From: CAISDA01 sp050258555
Lineage (GTDB): Bacteria > Bacteroidota > Ignavibacteria > UBA10030 > UBA8401
Direction of reading: 5' to 3'
Length of the DNA: 64,000 bases
Assembly: GCA_050258555.1 (NCBI GenBank)
Contig: JBLMZA010000020.1
Location: forward strand, 36,185-100,184
Both the position numbers and the translations under genes were made by a program. Shown in pieces: positions 25,949 through 34,302 of this stretch. Positions within the stretch are counted from its first letter, which is position 1. Every line of letters starts with the position of its first letter. The notes under the pieces are model-generated. The model was not told the origin of the DNA and searched no databases. It worked only from the letters and a program-made list of their open reading frames with translations.

Positions 25949-26343
25949 ACAATTTCCGAGACTTTCATGGTATTGAACACCATATGCAGATTGTGCTGAA
26001 TCTTTCCGAGCGGATTCTTGATCGTGCAGTTGTCGTAAATCGAACAAATCGCATCATCCGTCGTCATGCATTGGACGATGCCTTCGGAGGGACCTTCGAT
26101 CGCCGAAATGACATTCGAGATCGAGATGTCCGTCGCGCGCCGCGCAAGCATGTAGCCTCCGTTCGTGCCCTGCTGCGAGATGATCAGTCCGGCCTTTGCG
26201 AGCTTCTGCAGAACTTTTGAGACAAGATCATGCGAAATCGCATACCGGTCCGCAATCTCTTTTGCGGAAACGACCGCCTGCGCGGCGGCGATGTGCCGCA
26301 TCGCAATCAGACCGTATTCGACTTTCCTGGATAGTTTCAGCAT
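25945..26343 (-). CDS. Rrf2-family regulator, IscR-like, of the SUF operon
   Basis: 132 residues. A winged-helix DNA-binding domain (KLSRKVEYGLIAMRHIA, SAKEIADRYAISHDLVSKVL, GGYMLAR) is followed by three cysteines C92, C100 and C106, spaced nearly as the 2Fe-2S ligands of IscR (92, 98, 104). It should sense Fe-S status and repress or activate the operon it heads. The palindrome GGACTAAATTAGTCC lies 11 bases before its start codon and matches the core of the IscR type-1 site, so autoregulation is likely. NsrR- or CymR-type roles are less likely given the neighbours. Confidence 0.9.
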   Translation of the reverse strand: MLKLSRKVEYGLIAMRHIAAAQAVVSAKEIADRYAISHDLVSKVLQKLAKAGLIISQQGTNGGYMLARRATDISISNVISAIEGPSEGIVQCMTTDDAICSIYDNCTIKNPLGKIQHNLHMVFNTMKVSEIV

Positions 26344-26701
26344 AGCGTATCTCGGACTAAATTAGTCCTATATTGGGTCAAAAAAATATCACATTGTTCC
26401 AGCCGGTTCTCTCTCATGACGCTCGAAAGCCGGTCTTCAGAGCATGTGATGGGCTCGGAAGATACGTTGATTTCTACCCTTTTGAACACACCCTTCAACA
26501 AATTCGTTTCATTCAGCACGCGGATTGTGTTCTTTTCCTTTCCCAACATACGAAATATTTCGGTTTTTTCAAAATATTTTTTGGGTAGACAGATGCCGAA
26601 GGCTCCTCTCATCGATTGCATTCCAGCGATTTTTTGGGTATTTTATGTGTGATAACCTCACATTGGCTAATTTTATCACTGTATCACATAATAGAACGAA
26701 T
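26344..26701. promoter_or_regulatory. Divergent regulatory region between the SUF regulator and the hydroxyacyl-CoA dehydrogenase gene
   Basis: 358 bases, more AT-rich than the flanking genes. On the left is the IscR-like palindrome (26354-26368) in the SUF promoter. On the right, 40-54 bases before ATG 26702, is TGTGA-N5-TCACA (26648-26662), followed by a doubled TATCAC (near 26675-26688). Open frames here are short, have no ribosome-binding site and would cover the operator, so I call no gene. Confidence 0.6.
26354..26368. promoter_or_regulatory. IscR type-1-like operator of the SUF operon
   Basis: GGACTAAATTAGTCC is a perfect palindrome with 7-bp arms around a central A. GACTAAATTAGTC fits the core GACT-R-WWW-Y-AGTC of the enterobacterial IscR type-1 site; the outer bases fit less well. 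It overlaps the expected core promoter, so the bound regulator should repress. Confidence 0.7.
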
Positions 26702-27646
26702 ATGGCATCCGAATCACAATCAACGCATAGGATCGAAGATATTCTCAGCGACATGCAATTCGCCAAACCGGCATCGAACGAGGTCAACTCCATCGCCGTC
26801 GTCGGTTTCGGCATCATGGGGCAAGGCATCGCCCAGACCATCGCCGCAGCCGGTATCGAAGTCACAGCAATTGAAAAAAGCGAAGAGCGTCTTACGGCAA
26901 TGAGGCAGGCGCTCGAGGAGCAAATGGACCGCGAAATCATGCGGTGGACGATGACAAAAAGTGAAAAGCGCGCCGTCCTCTCGCGCATTCACGGCACGTG
27001 CGATTTCCAGAAGGCGAAGGACTGCGAGATCGTGATCGAGGCGGTGGAAGAAAACTTTGACCTGAAAATGAAGGTCTTTGCCGATCTCGACACGCTCTGC
27101 CCTCCCGAGACGATTTTCATCTCGAACACATCGACGCTCAGCCTGACGAAGCTGGCCACCGCCACCAAACGGCCCCAAAAGGTCGTCGGCATGCATTTCC
27201 TCAATCCCGTGCCCAAGGTGCCTCTGGTCGAGATCGTCCGCGGCATGCAGACAAGCGACGAAGCATTCTTCCGCGTGAAGCACCTGGCCGAACGTCTTGG
27301 AAAGACCGCCATCGAAGTATTTGAGTATCCGGGATTCGTCACCACACGCGTCATTCTTCCCCTCATCAATGAAGCGATCCACGTGCTGATGGAAGGCGTG
27401 GCCACTGCCGAAGGCATCGATACCGCCATGAAGCTCGGCTACCACTTCCAGTACGGACCGCTCGAACTCGCCGACAGCATGGGGCTCAACGAAGTGCTGG
27501 CATGGATGGAATCGCTCTTCCATGAGCTCGGTGATGCGAAATACCGTCCCTGCCCCCTGCTTCGACGCATGGTGCGCGAGGGCAAACTCGGACGCAAGAG
27601 CGGCGAAGGATTCTTCAAATACGACGAAACGGGAAAAAAATCATGA
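26702..27646 (+). CDS. 3-hydroxyacyl-CoA dehydrogenase (3-hydroxybutyryl-CoA dehydrogenase type)
   Basis: 314 residues from ATG 26702. A 28-residue leader precedes the Rossmann fold VVGFGIMGQGIAQTIAAAG (G35, G37, G40). FISNTSTLSLTKLA and the catalytic H165 in GMHFLNPVPKVPLVEIVRG are typical of the family; the C-terminal dimer domain has PGFVTTRVILPLINEA and GPLELADSMGL. It oxidises or reduces 3-hydroxyacyl-CoA with NAD(H), in beta-oxidation, butyrate-type fermentation or amino-acid breakdown. It is not fused to a hydratase. The stop overlaps the acetate kinase start by four bases, an unusual partner that hints at a fermentative or acetate-forming route. Confidence 0.92.
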   Translation: MASESQSTHRIEDILSDMQFAKPASNEVNSIAVVGFGIMGQGIAQTIAAAGIEVTAIEKSEERLTAMRQALEEQMDREIMRWTMTKSEKRAVLSRIHGTCDFQKAKDCEIVIEAVEENFDLKMKVFADLDTLCPPETIFISNTSTLSLTKLATATKRPQKVVGMHFLNPVPKVPLVEIVRGMQTSDEAFFRVKHLAERLGKTAIEVFEYPGFVTTRVILPLINEAIHVLMEGVATAEGIDTAMKLGYHFQYGPLELADSMGLNEVLAWMESLFHELGDAKYRPCPLLRRMVREGKLGRKSGEGFFKYDETGKKS

Positions 27647-28845
27647 AAATTCTTGTCTTGAACTGCGGCAGTTCCTCTGTCAAATACCAGCTTATCGATG
27701 TCGATTCAAAAGTGGCACTCACCAAGGGAAGCGTCGAACGCATCGGCATGTCGGATGCCGTGCTGACGAACACCCGTTCCGACGGCGATTCGATCAAGAT
27801 CACCGGAGATATTCTCGAACATACCACGGCGATCGAATACATCCTCGCCGTCCTCCTGAGCAAGAACCACGGCGTCATTGCGGATAAGAGCGAGATCAAC
27901 GCCGTGGGCCATCGCGTGGTGCACGGCGCCGAAAGCTTCACGGGTTCCGTCCTGATCGACGACGCGGTGATCAAGGGACTCCGCGACAATTTCGACATCG
28001 CTCCCCTGCACAATCCGCATAACCTGCGCGGCATTCTCGCCTGCCAGGTGAATCTTCCGAACATCCCGCAGGTCGGCGTGTTCGACACGGCGTTCCATCA
28101 CAACATGCCTCCGCATGCGTATCTCTACGGCATTCCGTATTCGCTCTACACGCAGTACAAGATCCGCCGCTACGGCTTTCATGGAACGAGCCACAAGTTC
28201 GTCTCGCTGCGCATGGCGCAGCTGCTGCGCAAGAACGTCGAGGACCTGAAGATCATCACCTGCCACCTGGGCAACGGCTGCTCGATGGCGGCGGTCGACA
28301 AGGGCGTCTCGGTCGATACCACGATGGGATTCACTCCGCTGGAAGGACTGCTGATGGGCACGCGTTCCGGCGATATGGATCCTTCCGTCATCCTCTACAT
28401 CAGCGGCAAGGAAGAGCTGACGTATGCCGAAGCCAATACGCTTCTGAACAAGCACAGCGGCCTCCAGGGCATTTCGGGCGTGAGCAGCGATATGCGCGAG
28501 ATCGAAACGGAAATGAAGGCGGGCAACAAGCGCGCGAAGCTGGCGTTCGACGTGTTCACATACCGCGTGAAGAAGTATGTCGGCGCCTATGCGGCTGCGA
28601 TGGGCGGACTCGATGCGCTTGTCTTCACCGGCGGCATCGGCGAAAACAGCATCGAAGTCAGGAAGGCGGTCTGCGAAGATATGGGCTTCTTCGGCATTGA
28701 AATCGATGACGACAAGAACACCAGCAGCGACAAGGAGAAAGCGATCCAGAAAGATTCGGCGGCCACGAAGGTCTATGTGATTCCGACCAACGAGGAGCTG
28801 ATGATCGCCATGGAAACGGAAACGATCTGCCGCGCGCTGAAATGA
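27643..28845 (+). CDS. ackA: Acetate kinase
   Basis: 400 residues, the normal length. Signatures: ILVLNCGSSSVKYQL at the start, VGHRVVHGAE, FDTAFHHNMP, RRYGFHGTSHK, ITCHLGNGCS and FTGGIGENS. It interconverts acetyl phosphate + ADP and acetate + ATP in the cytosol. Phosphotransacetylase is not adjacent; the dehydrogenase upstream is translationally coupled by ATGA. A strong terminator (28868-28901) ends the transcript. Confidence 0.97.
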   Translation: MKILVLNCGSSSVKYQLIDVDSKVALTKGSVERIGMSDAVLTNTRSDGDSIKITGDILEHTTAIEYILAVLLSKNHGVIADKSEINAVGHRVVHGAESFTGSVLIDDAVIKGLRDNFDIAPLHNPHNLRGILACQVNLPNIPQVGVFDTAFHHNMPPHAYLYGIPYSLYTQYKIRRYGFHGTSHKFVSLRMAQLLRKNVEDLKIITCHLGNGCSMAAVDKGVSVDTTMGFTPLEGLLMGTRSGDMDPSVILYISGKEELTYAEANTLLNKHSGLQGISGVSSDMREIETEMKAGNKRAKLAFDVFTYRVKKYVGAYAAAMGGLDALVFTGGIGENSIEVRKAVCEDMGFFGIEIDDDKNTSSDKEKAIQKDSAATKVYVIPTNEELMIAMETETICRALK

Positions 28846-28867
28846 TCTGCGCACGGTCATGAAATAA

Positions 28868-28901
28868 AAAACCCGGATGTGTCTGCACGCATCCGGGTTT
28901 T
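28868..28901. terminator. Bidirectional terminator between ackA and the GT-A-like gene
   Basis: 12-bp perfect stem AAAACCCGGATG / CATCCGGGTTTT with a 10-base loop, flanked by A-rich and T-rich runs on both sides, so it can end both convergent transcripts. Confidence 0.93.
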
Positions 28902-28908
28902 CTTTTTT

Positions 28909-29955
28909 TCAGCGCTGCGGCGAAACAAACCGCCTGATTTCCTTCCCCGCCCGAACGAAGAATCTTTTCCACGAATATCCGTGCGGCACGATGCGCTGCG
29001 CCGACAGAATGTTCATCATCGCAGAGATGTAGCGTTTCTCGCGTATGCCGAGATTCGCATCGTACCAATGCGCCGCGGCAAGAATGTGATTGTAGAAGAA
29101 CCTGTCGTCCCCCTGCAGATCCCTGCCCTTGTAGATGTCCTTCAGGATCGACCGGAACTGCGGCATGAGATCGATGTCTTTCACCGTTTCTTCCGGCCGG
29201 CGCAGCGCGATGTCCTGCAGCGAGAATGGCGTAAGCAGATGCGTCGCATCGAGCAGCGTGTACGGGCGCGTCATGCCCGTGCTTTCGAGCGTCTGCTGGT
29301 TCTGTTTCGCCTCCACGCCGTCGACGGTGTAGGCCGGCGGATGATTCTGGTGGACCGCCATTACCACGAGCGAAGAATTGATGAGATCGATGCGCTTCGT
29401 CCGCGACTGATAGAGCATCCAGTTGTCCCAGCCCGGTCGGCCGATGGCGAACTGCGGAAGCTTTTCCCACATGCCCCGGGGAAAGACGAAGTAATCCATC
29501 GCCCAGAGAAGCGCAAGTCCCCCATGCTGCATCGTGCGGAGTCTGATCTCGCGGTCGATGTCGGGACGTGTGAAGTCGATGCGTTCGGTCACATCGAGAT
29601 TCCAGCGCTGTCCCACCATCAGATACCGCTCCTTGCCGCAGACGCGGCGGACGGCCTCGTTGAGGTCGCTGAGCAGCATGATGTCGGAGTTGACGTAGCA
29701 GAGGGTGGGAAACCGGGCGATCCTGTCGGCTTCTTCGAAGACGGCATTCATGAGAGGCGTGCCGAGCTCGTTCCGGCGGACCTCAGGGACGTGTTCGATG
29801 CCGTGCTCGCGCGCGGCTTCGGCAATGCCCTCCTCGTTGCCGAAGAGGATGATCTGGTACTCGGGATGGAATTTTTTCCAGCTTTCGATGGAATTGTGCT
29901 GAATGACTGCGGTATGTCCGATAAACGGCTTAGGGATAGCGAAGAGCGTGACCAT
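28909..29955 (-). CDS. Putative GT-A-fold glycosyltransferase, function unknown
   Basis: 348 residues. The N-terminal half reads like a GT-A nucleotide-sugar domain: VTLFAIPKPF, YQIILFGNEEG, then the DxD-like CYVNSDIMLLSDL (N89-S90-D91), and later GRPGWDNWMLYQS in the place of the acceptor-site acid. The C-terminal part is helical and ends in a basic tail. No membrane segment or signal peptide is seen. I do not recognise a specific family, so sugar and acceptor are unknown; surface polysaccharide synthesis would be a guess. It follows the deoxyhypusine-synthase-like gene after 98 bases that hold a long hairpin. Confidence 0.7.
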   Translation of the reverse strand: MVTLFAIPKPFIGHTAVIQHNSIESWKKFHPEYQIILFGNEEGIAEAAREHGIEHVPEVRRNELGTPLMNAVFEEADRIARFPTLCYVNSDIMLLSDLNEAVRRVCGKERYLMVGQRWNLDVTERIDFTRPDIDREIRLRTMQHGGLALLWAMDYFVFPRGMWEKLPQFAIGRPGWDNWMLYQSRTKRIDLINSSLVVMAVHQNHPPAYTVDGVEAKQNQQTLESTGMTRPYTLLDATHLLTPFSLQDIALRRPEETVKDIDLMPQFRSILKDIYKGRDLQGDDRFFYNHILAAAHWYDANLGIREKRYISAMMNILSAQRIVPHGYSWKRFFVRAGKEIRRFVSPQR

Positions 29956-30000
29956 GGTTCCCTTTCATCAAGCATTCAAGAAGTCTTCATCCGCACAGCA

Positions 30001-30047
30001 TGCGCTGCACGCAGGGAGGACCGCATCGATCCTCCCTGCGAAGCGCA
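30001..30047. terminator. Long hairpin downstream of the deoxyhypusine-synthase-like gene
   Basis: CGCAGGGAGGA (30010-30020) pairs with TCCTCCCTGCG (30030-30040), loop of nine; an outer pair TGCGCT / AGCGCA lengthens the stem. Seven bases past the minus-strand stop codon. No T-run follows, so it may protect the 3' end or stop transcription only partly. Confidence 0.55.
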
Positions 30048-30053
30048 CCTTCA

Positions 30054-31076
30054 TCAATACATTTTTGCCCACTCGTACTTCTTGCGTGCCTTCCAGTTCG
30101 CGTTATGGTAGACATAGCTGAAGATGAGCGGAACGACGGTCGTGGCTTCCGCATAGACCATCTGCTCGAATGTCGTATCGACCTTGCCCCAAGAGCTTGC
30201 TTCCTTCAGCGTCGAGCTCGAGCAGGCGCCGTCGCGCACATCGGCCACCGTGATCTGAACGGCGTACTTGTGCATCGGCACTTCCTTGCCCAGGCATTCG
30301 GCGCAGACGACGGTGTCCTGCGCGAAGTTCTTCGGCACGCCGCCGCCGACCATGAAGAGTCCGGAGGTCTTTGCGGCCATCTTGATTTCGGTCAGTTCGA
30401 GGAAATCCTTCGCCGAATCGAGCGACATCGACGGCTTGCCCTGCTTGCGGCGCTCCCACTGGTGCATCACCAGACCGAAGCCCGCGCTTGAATCGGAAAA
30501 CGCCGGGCAGAAGATCGGCACGTTGTTTTCGTATGCCAGCTGCACGAGCGAGTTTTTCTTCTTGCCGTGCTTCTTCAGATATTTTCCCATTTCGGCGATG
30601 AACTCGCGCGACGAATACGGACGCGGCTCGAGTGAATCGGCGATCTTCTTGATCGTGGAATCGCAGTTCTGAAGCTGCTCCTCGTCGATGTACGTATCGT
30701 AAATGCGGTCCACATAGTTGTTGCGCAGCATCGAATCGTCGATGAACGGCGTGCCCTTGTAATGCTTGAAGCCGAGGCCTTCGAAGAAATCCATATCCAC
30801 GATCGAAGCGCCCGTGGCGACAACGGCATCGATCATGTTGAAGCGGATCATGTCCGCATAGACGTTCATGCAACCGCCTGCGGACGTGCTTCCTGCAAGC
30901 GTGAGAATCGTCGTACAGTTCTTTTCCTCGATCATCTTCTTGAAGATGTCGGCGGCACGTGCCGTGTCGCGCGAGGAGAACGACATTTCGCGCATTGCAT
31001 TAATGATCGGCGTCGAATCGAACTTCGTGGCGTCGACCTGCGTTACGACCTGCTTCAATAAATCCTTTTTCTTCAT
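30054..31076 (-). CDS. Deoxyhypusine synthase-family protein (bacterial SpeY/homospermidine-synthase-like)
   Basis: 340 residues from ATG 31076 (AAAGGAAG upstream). The family is clear: LTLAGSTSAGG, VVATGASIVDMDFFEGLG, VPIFCPAFSDSSAGFG, MVGGGVPKN and the C-terminal SSWGKVD. The lysine that carries the aminobutyl intermediate in human DHS (K329 in SWGK) is present as K298 and the nearby acid as E292. The human GGGVVKHH is GGGVPKNF here, so the catalytic-site histidine is Asn250. Bacteria lack eIF5A, so a true deoxyhypusine role is excluded; polyamine synthesis (homospermidine or guanidino derivatives) is the known bacterial use. No other polyamine gene is in the window. Confidence 0.85.
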   Translation of the reverse strand: MKKKDLLKQVVTQVDATKFDSTPIINAMREMSFSSRDTARAADIFKKMIEEKNCTTILTLAGSTSAGGCMNVYADMIRFNMIDAVVATGASIVDMDFFEGLGFKHYKGTPFIDDSMLRNNYVDRIYDTYIDEEQLQNCDSTIKKIADSLEPRPYSSREFIAEMGKYLKKHGKKKNSLVQLAYENNVPIFCPAFSDSSAGFGLVMHQWERRKQGKPSMSLDSAKDFLELTEIKMAAKTSGLFMVGGGVPKNFAQDTVVCAECLGKEVPMHKYAVQITVADVRDGACSSSTLKEASSWGKVDTTFEQMVYAEATTVVPLIFSYVYHNANWKARKKYEWAKMY

Positions 31077-31118
31077 TCTGCTTCCTTTGTAAATGGGTGT
31101 TATGTGTTTGTTGTACAA

Positions 31119-32093
31119 TTAAAAATGAAGTTCTCCCTTGTGGAGATAATTGACGACGTAATCCCGGACCGAATCTTCGAGCGAACTGAATTCGACCGGA
31201 CATCCGCGCGCCTTCAGCTTCGTCATCACCGCTTCGGTGTGATACTGATAGGCATTCCGGATCGATTCGGGCATGTCGATGTATTCGATGTTGGTTTCCC
31301 TGCCCAGCGCGGAAAAGATCGCGTTTGCCAGCGCATTCCATGAGCGCGCATGGCCCGTGCCGAGATTGAAGATGCCGTTCACGTTTTTATTCTCGAGCAG
31401 CCACCACAACGTCTCGGTGCAGTCCTTCACATACACGAAATCGCGCACCTGCTCCCCGTCCTTGTAGTCGGGACGGTGCGACTTGAAGAGCCGCACTTTG
31501 CCCGTATCCACGATCTGGCGGTATGCCTTCGCAATCAGGCTCTTCATCTCGCCCTTGTGATATTCGTTGGGCCCGAAGACGTTGAAGAACTTGATGCCGG
31601 CGATCTGGCCGAGCAGGTTGTTGCGCATCGCCCACAGATCGAAGACCTGCTTCGAATATCCGTACGGATTGAGCGGGTGCAGATGCGGCGTCACCGCATC
31701 GTCGTCCGAGAAGCCCTGCTCGCCGTTGCCATATGTGGCCGCGCTGCTGGCGTAGATGAATCTCACTTCGCCCCAGGTGGCGTAATCGGCCAGTCGCTTT
31801 GAATAATAATAATTATTTTGCATCAAATAATCTACATTCCGCTCTGTCGTCGACGAGCAGGCGCCGAGATGGATGATGGCGTCGAATTCGCCGTGGGGAA
31901 ACGCCCCGCCGTCGAGCGCCTTCAGGAATGCATCCTTGTGCAGATAGTCGGCGAATTTCTTGCCCACCAGATTCTTCCATTTGTCGGTCGATCCGAGATT
32001 GTCCACCACAAGGATGTCCTCCCGGCCCTTTTCGTTCAATTTCGCGATCATCGCGCTGCCGATGAAGCCGGCTCCGCCAGTGACTACGATCAT
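31119..32093 (-). CDS. hldD: ADP-L-glycero-D-manno-heptose 6-epimerase
   Basis: 324 residues. It follows the E. coli HldD pattern closely: MIVVTGGAGFIGS, DILVVDNL, HLGACSSTTE, MQNNYYYSKRL, YASSAATYG, PYGYSKQVFD, FNVFGPNEYHKG, RDFVYVKD and GIFNLGTG. It makes the heptose donor for lipopolysaccharide inner core, evidence for a Gram-negative envelope. GGAGAAG precedes ATG 32093. Upstream lies the repeat element, then metG. Confidence 0.96.
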   Translation of the reverse strand: MIVVTGGAGFIGSAMIAKLNEKGREDILVVDNLGSTDKWKNLVGKKFADYLHKDAFLKALDGGAFPHGEFDAIIHLGACSSTTERNVDYLMQNNYYYSKRLADYATWGEVRFIYASSAATYGNGEQGFSDDDAVTPHLHPLNPYGYSKQVFDLWAMRNNLLGQIAGIKFFNVFGPNEYHKGEMKSLIAKAYRQIVDTGKVRLFKSHRPDYKDGEQVRDFVYVKDCTETLWWLLENKNVNGIFNLGTGHARSWNALANAIFSALGRETNIEYIDMPESIRNAYQYHTEAVMTKLKARGCPVEFSSLEDSVRDYVVNYLHKGELHF

Positions 32094-32115
32094 ATCTTCT
32101 CCGTTCTTTTATTGT

Positions 32116-32225
32116 GGGTCGATGCGTTGCATCGACCCCGGGGCGAAGCACCCACATCCACGCTTGCGCGTGGATCATTTACCCAACATCCACGCTTGCG
32201 CGTGGATCATTTCCGGCTTCGCCCC
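32116..32225. repeat. Composite hairpin repeat element, locus 2
   Basis: Fills most of the metG-hldD spacer. Part one: GGGTCGATGC-GTT-GCATCGACCC (32116-32138). Part two: outer arms GGGGCGAAGC (32140-32149) and GCTTCGCCCC (32216-32225) enclose two copies of a 27-base unit (32154-32180, 32186-32212), each with the hairpin ATCCACGC-TTGC-GCGTGGAT. The outer arms and inner unit recur at 61778-61832, and the arms at 5985-6005. Confidence 0.85.
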
Positions 32226-32238
32226 ACATAAATATGCT

Positions 32239-34302
32239 TTATTTGATGCCGCTGCCGCTCGGCACGTCGTTCGTTGTCGTCAGCAGCGCGAATTCTCCGT
32301 CTGCCCCGTTTGCCGCAAGAAGCATGCCCTGCGACTCGTGTCCCATCAGCGTGGCCGGGGCAAGATTGGCGACGACGATGATGCTGCGGCCGACGAGTTC
32401 TTCGGGCTTCCGCTTTTCGGCGATGCCAGCCAAAATCTGCCGCTCTTCCTCGCCGATGCGGATCTTCAGCTTCAGAAGCTTCTTCGACTTCTTGACGGGT
32501 TCGCATTCGAGCACGGTCGCCACGCGAAGGTCGATTTTCGCGAAATCGTCGTACTGGATCGTCGGCTTGATCGGCGCCATCGGTTTCTTTTCCACAACGG
32601 GAGCGGGAGCCGCGGCTGCCGCGAGCTTTTCGAGCTCGGCATCGATCACGCTGTCTTCGATTTTCGAGAAGAGGATCTCGGGCGTCCCCAGCGTATGTCC
32701 CTCTTCGAGCGTGAATTTCCCCGCATCGGCCCATTGTTCGTCCGCGCCCGGCATGCCGAGGTTGAGCATCGATGCGATCTTCTCCGACGCAAACGGCGTC
32801 ACCGGCATGAAGAGCACGCCGAGGCTCCGGACGATCTGAAGACAGATATTGATCGTCGTCGCACACTGGGCGCGGTCGCTTTTCACCGTCTTCCACGGTT
32901 CGGAGTCGTTGAAGTATTTGTTCGCCGCGCGGGCGACGTTCATCATTTCGAGCACGGCGTCGCGGAAACGGAATTTCTCGATCAATGCGCCGATGCGTTC
33001 CGGCGCATCCGCAACATACAGCGAAATCGCCGCATCACGCTCATTGAGCGCTCCGCGTGTCGGCACCCTGCCCTCGAAATTCTTCTGCGTAAACGCCAGC
33101 GTCCGATTGATGAAGTTGCCGAGAATGTCGGCAAGCTCGCTGTTCGCCTTCGCCTGGAAATCCTTCCAGTAGAAATCCGAGTCCTTCGTCTCGGGCAGAT
33201 TCGTCGCCAGCGCATAGCGCACGAGGTCAGCCGGGAACTGGTCCAGAATATCCTTCACATAGATCGCATGCTTGCGGCTCTTCGAGAATTTCCCGCCTTC
33301 GAGATTGAGAAATTCATTCGCCGGCACATTGTCGGGAAGGATGTAGCCGCCGCCCCTGGCCATCAGAATGGCCGGAAAGACGATCGTATGAAAGACGATG
33401 TTGTCCTTGCCGATGAATGCAATGTAGCGCGTTGCATCGTCCTGCCAGTATTCCTTCCAGCGTTCGGGTTGACCCTGCGCCGAGGCCCATTCCTTCGTCG
33501 CCGTAATATAGCCCAAGACGGCATCGAACCACACATAGAGCACTTTGCCTGTGACGCCTTCAATGGGAACGGGCACGCCCCACGACAGGTCGCGCGTGAC
33601 GGCGCGGTCCTGGAGCCCCTCTTTGAGCCAGCTCCGTGTCTGCTGGACGGCATTCTCCTTCCATTCCGGTGCATGATGTTCCAAAAATTCCTCCAGCTGC
33701 TTCTGGAACATGCCGAGCTTCAGATACCAATGCTTCGTCGTGCGCACTTCGGGCGTCTTGCCGGAAACGAGGCTGACGGGATTTTTCAGCTGCAGTTGGT
33801 TGTAATACGCGCCGCACGAGTCGCACTGGTCGCCGCGCGCGTGTTCGGCACCGCAATTGGGGCAGATGCCTTCCACATAGCGGTCCGGCAGGAACATGTT
33901 CGCCTCGACGTCGAAAAACTGCTCCTCCTCTTTGGTGCCGATATATCCCTTCCCGAGCAGATCGGTGAAGAATTCCCTCGCCGTTTCGTGATGGAGCGGC
34001 GATGAGGTGCGTGAGTAATTGTCGAAGCTCATGCCGAACCGGCCGAAAGCCTCCTTGTTCATCGCATGAAAGCGGTCGACCACCGCCTGGGGCGTGATTT
34101 TTTCATTTTCCGCCGTGATCGTGATCGGCACACCGTGTTCATCGGAGCCGCAGATGAAGAGAATATCGCGGTGCATCAATCGCTGGTAGCGCACGAAGAT
34201 GTCGGCAGGCAGATATGCTCCCGCAAGGTGGCCTAGATGGATCGGGCCGTTCGCATACGGAAGCGCGGAAGTGACAAGCAGTCGTTTGAACTTATTTTCC
34301 AT
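32239..34302 (-). CDS. metG: Methionyl-tRNA synthetase with C-terminal tRNA-binding domain
   Basis: 687 residues. Class I signatures: YANGPIHLGHLAGAYLPAD near residue 16, and KFSKSRKHAI in the KMSKS place. A zinc knuckle CPNCGAEHARGDQCDSCG lies in the connective peptide. The last 110 residues form the EMAP/OB-fold tRNA-binding domain (FAKIDLRVATVLECEPV, QILAGIAEKRKPEELVG, ESQGMLLAA), which helps dimerisation. Lys/Ala/Pro-rich linker at about 560-578. The start overlaps the end of holB by 11 bases. Confidence 0.97.
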   Translation of the reverse strand: MENKFKRLLVTSALPYANGPIHLGHLAGAYLPADIFVRYQRLMHRDILFICGSDEHGVPITITAENEKITPQAVVDRFHAMNKEAFGRFGMSFDNYSRTSSPLHHETAREFFTDLLGKGYIGTKEEEQFFDVEANMFLPDRYVEGICPNCGAEHARGDQCDSCGAYYNQLQLKNPVSLVSGKTPEVRTTKHWYLKLGMFQKQLEEFLEHHAPEWKENAVQQTRSWLKEGLQDRAVTRDLSWGVPVPIEGVTGKVLYVWFDAVLGYITATKEWASAQGQPERWKEYWQDDATRYIAFIGKDNIVFHTIVFPAILMARGGGYILPDNVPANEFLNLEGGKFSKSRKHAIYVKDILDQFPADLVRYALATNLPETKDSDFYWKDFQAKANSELADILGNFINRTLAFTQKNFEGRVPTRGALNERDAAISLYVADAPERIGALIEKFRFRDAVLEMMNVARAANKYFNDSEPWKTVKSDRAQCATTINICLQIVRSLGVLFMPVTPFASEKIASMLNLGMPGADEQWADAGKFTLEEGHTLGTPEILFSKIEDSVIDAELEKLAAAAAPAPVVEKKPMAPIKPTIQYDDFAKIDLRVATVLECEPVKKSKKLLKLKIRIGEEERQILAGIAEKRKPEELVGRSIIVVANLAPATLMGHESQGMLLAANGADGEFALLTTTNDVPSGSGIK

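Noticed and set aside
26337..26621. Minus-strand open frame of 94 codons between the Rrf2 gene and the dehydrogenase gene
   Set aside because: It covers the operator and promoter of the regulator, has no ribosome-binding site and no recognisable sequence.
30054..31076. Loss of the catalytic lysine in the deoxyhypusine-synthase homologue
   Set aside because: A first alignment to the later VYADA segment suggested Met in its place, but the active lysine belongs to SWGK, which is intact (K298).
32154..32212. Two identical 27-base palindromic repeats as a mini CRISPR array
   Set aside because: The copies are separated by only five bases, sit inside a larger inverted repeat and have no cas genes near.
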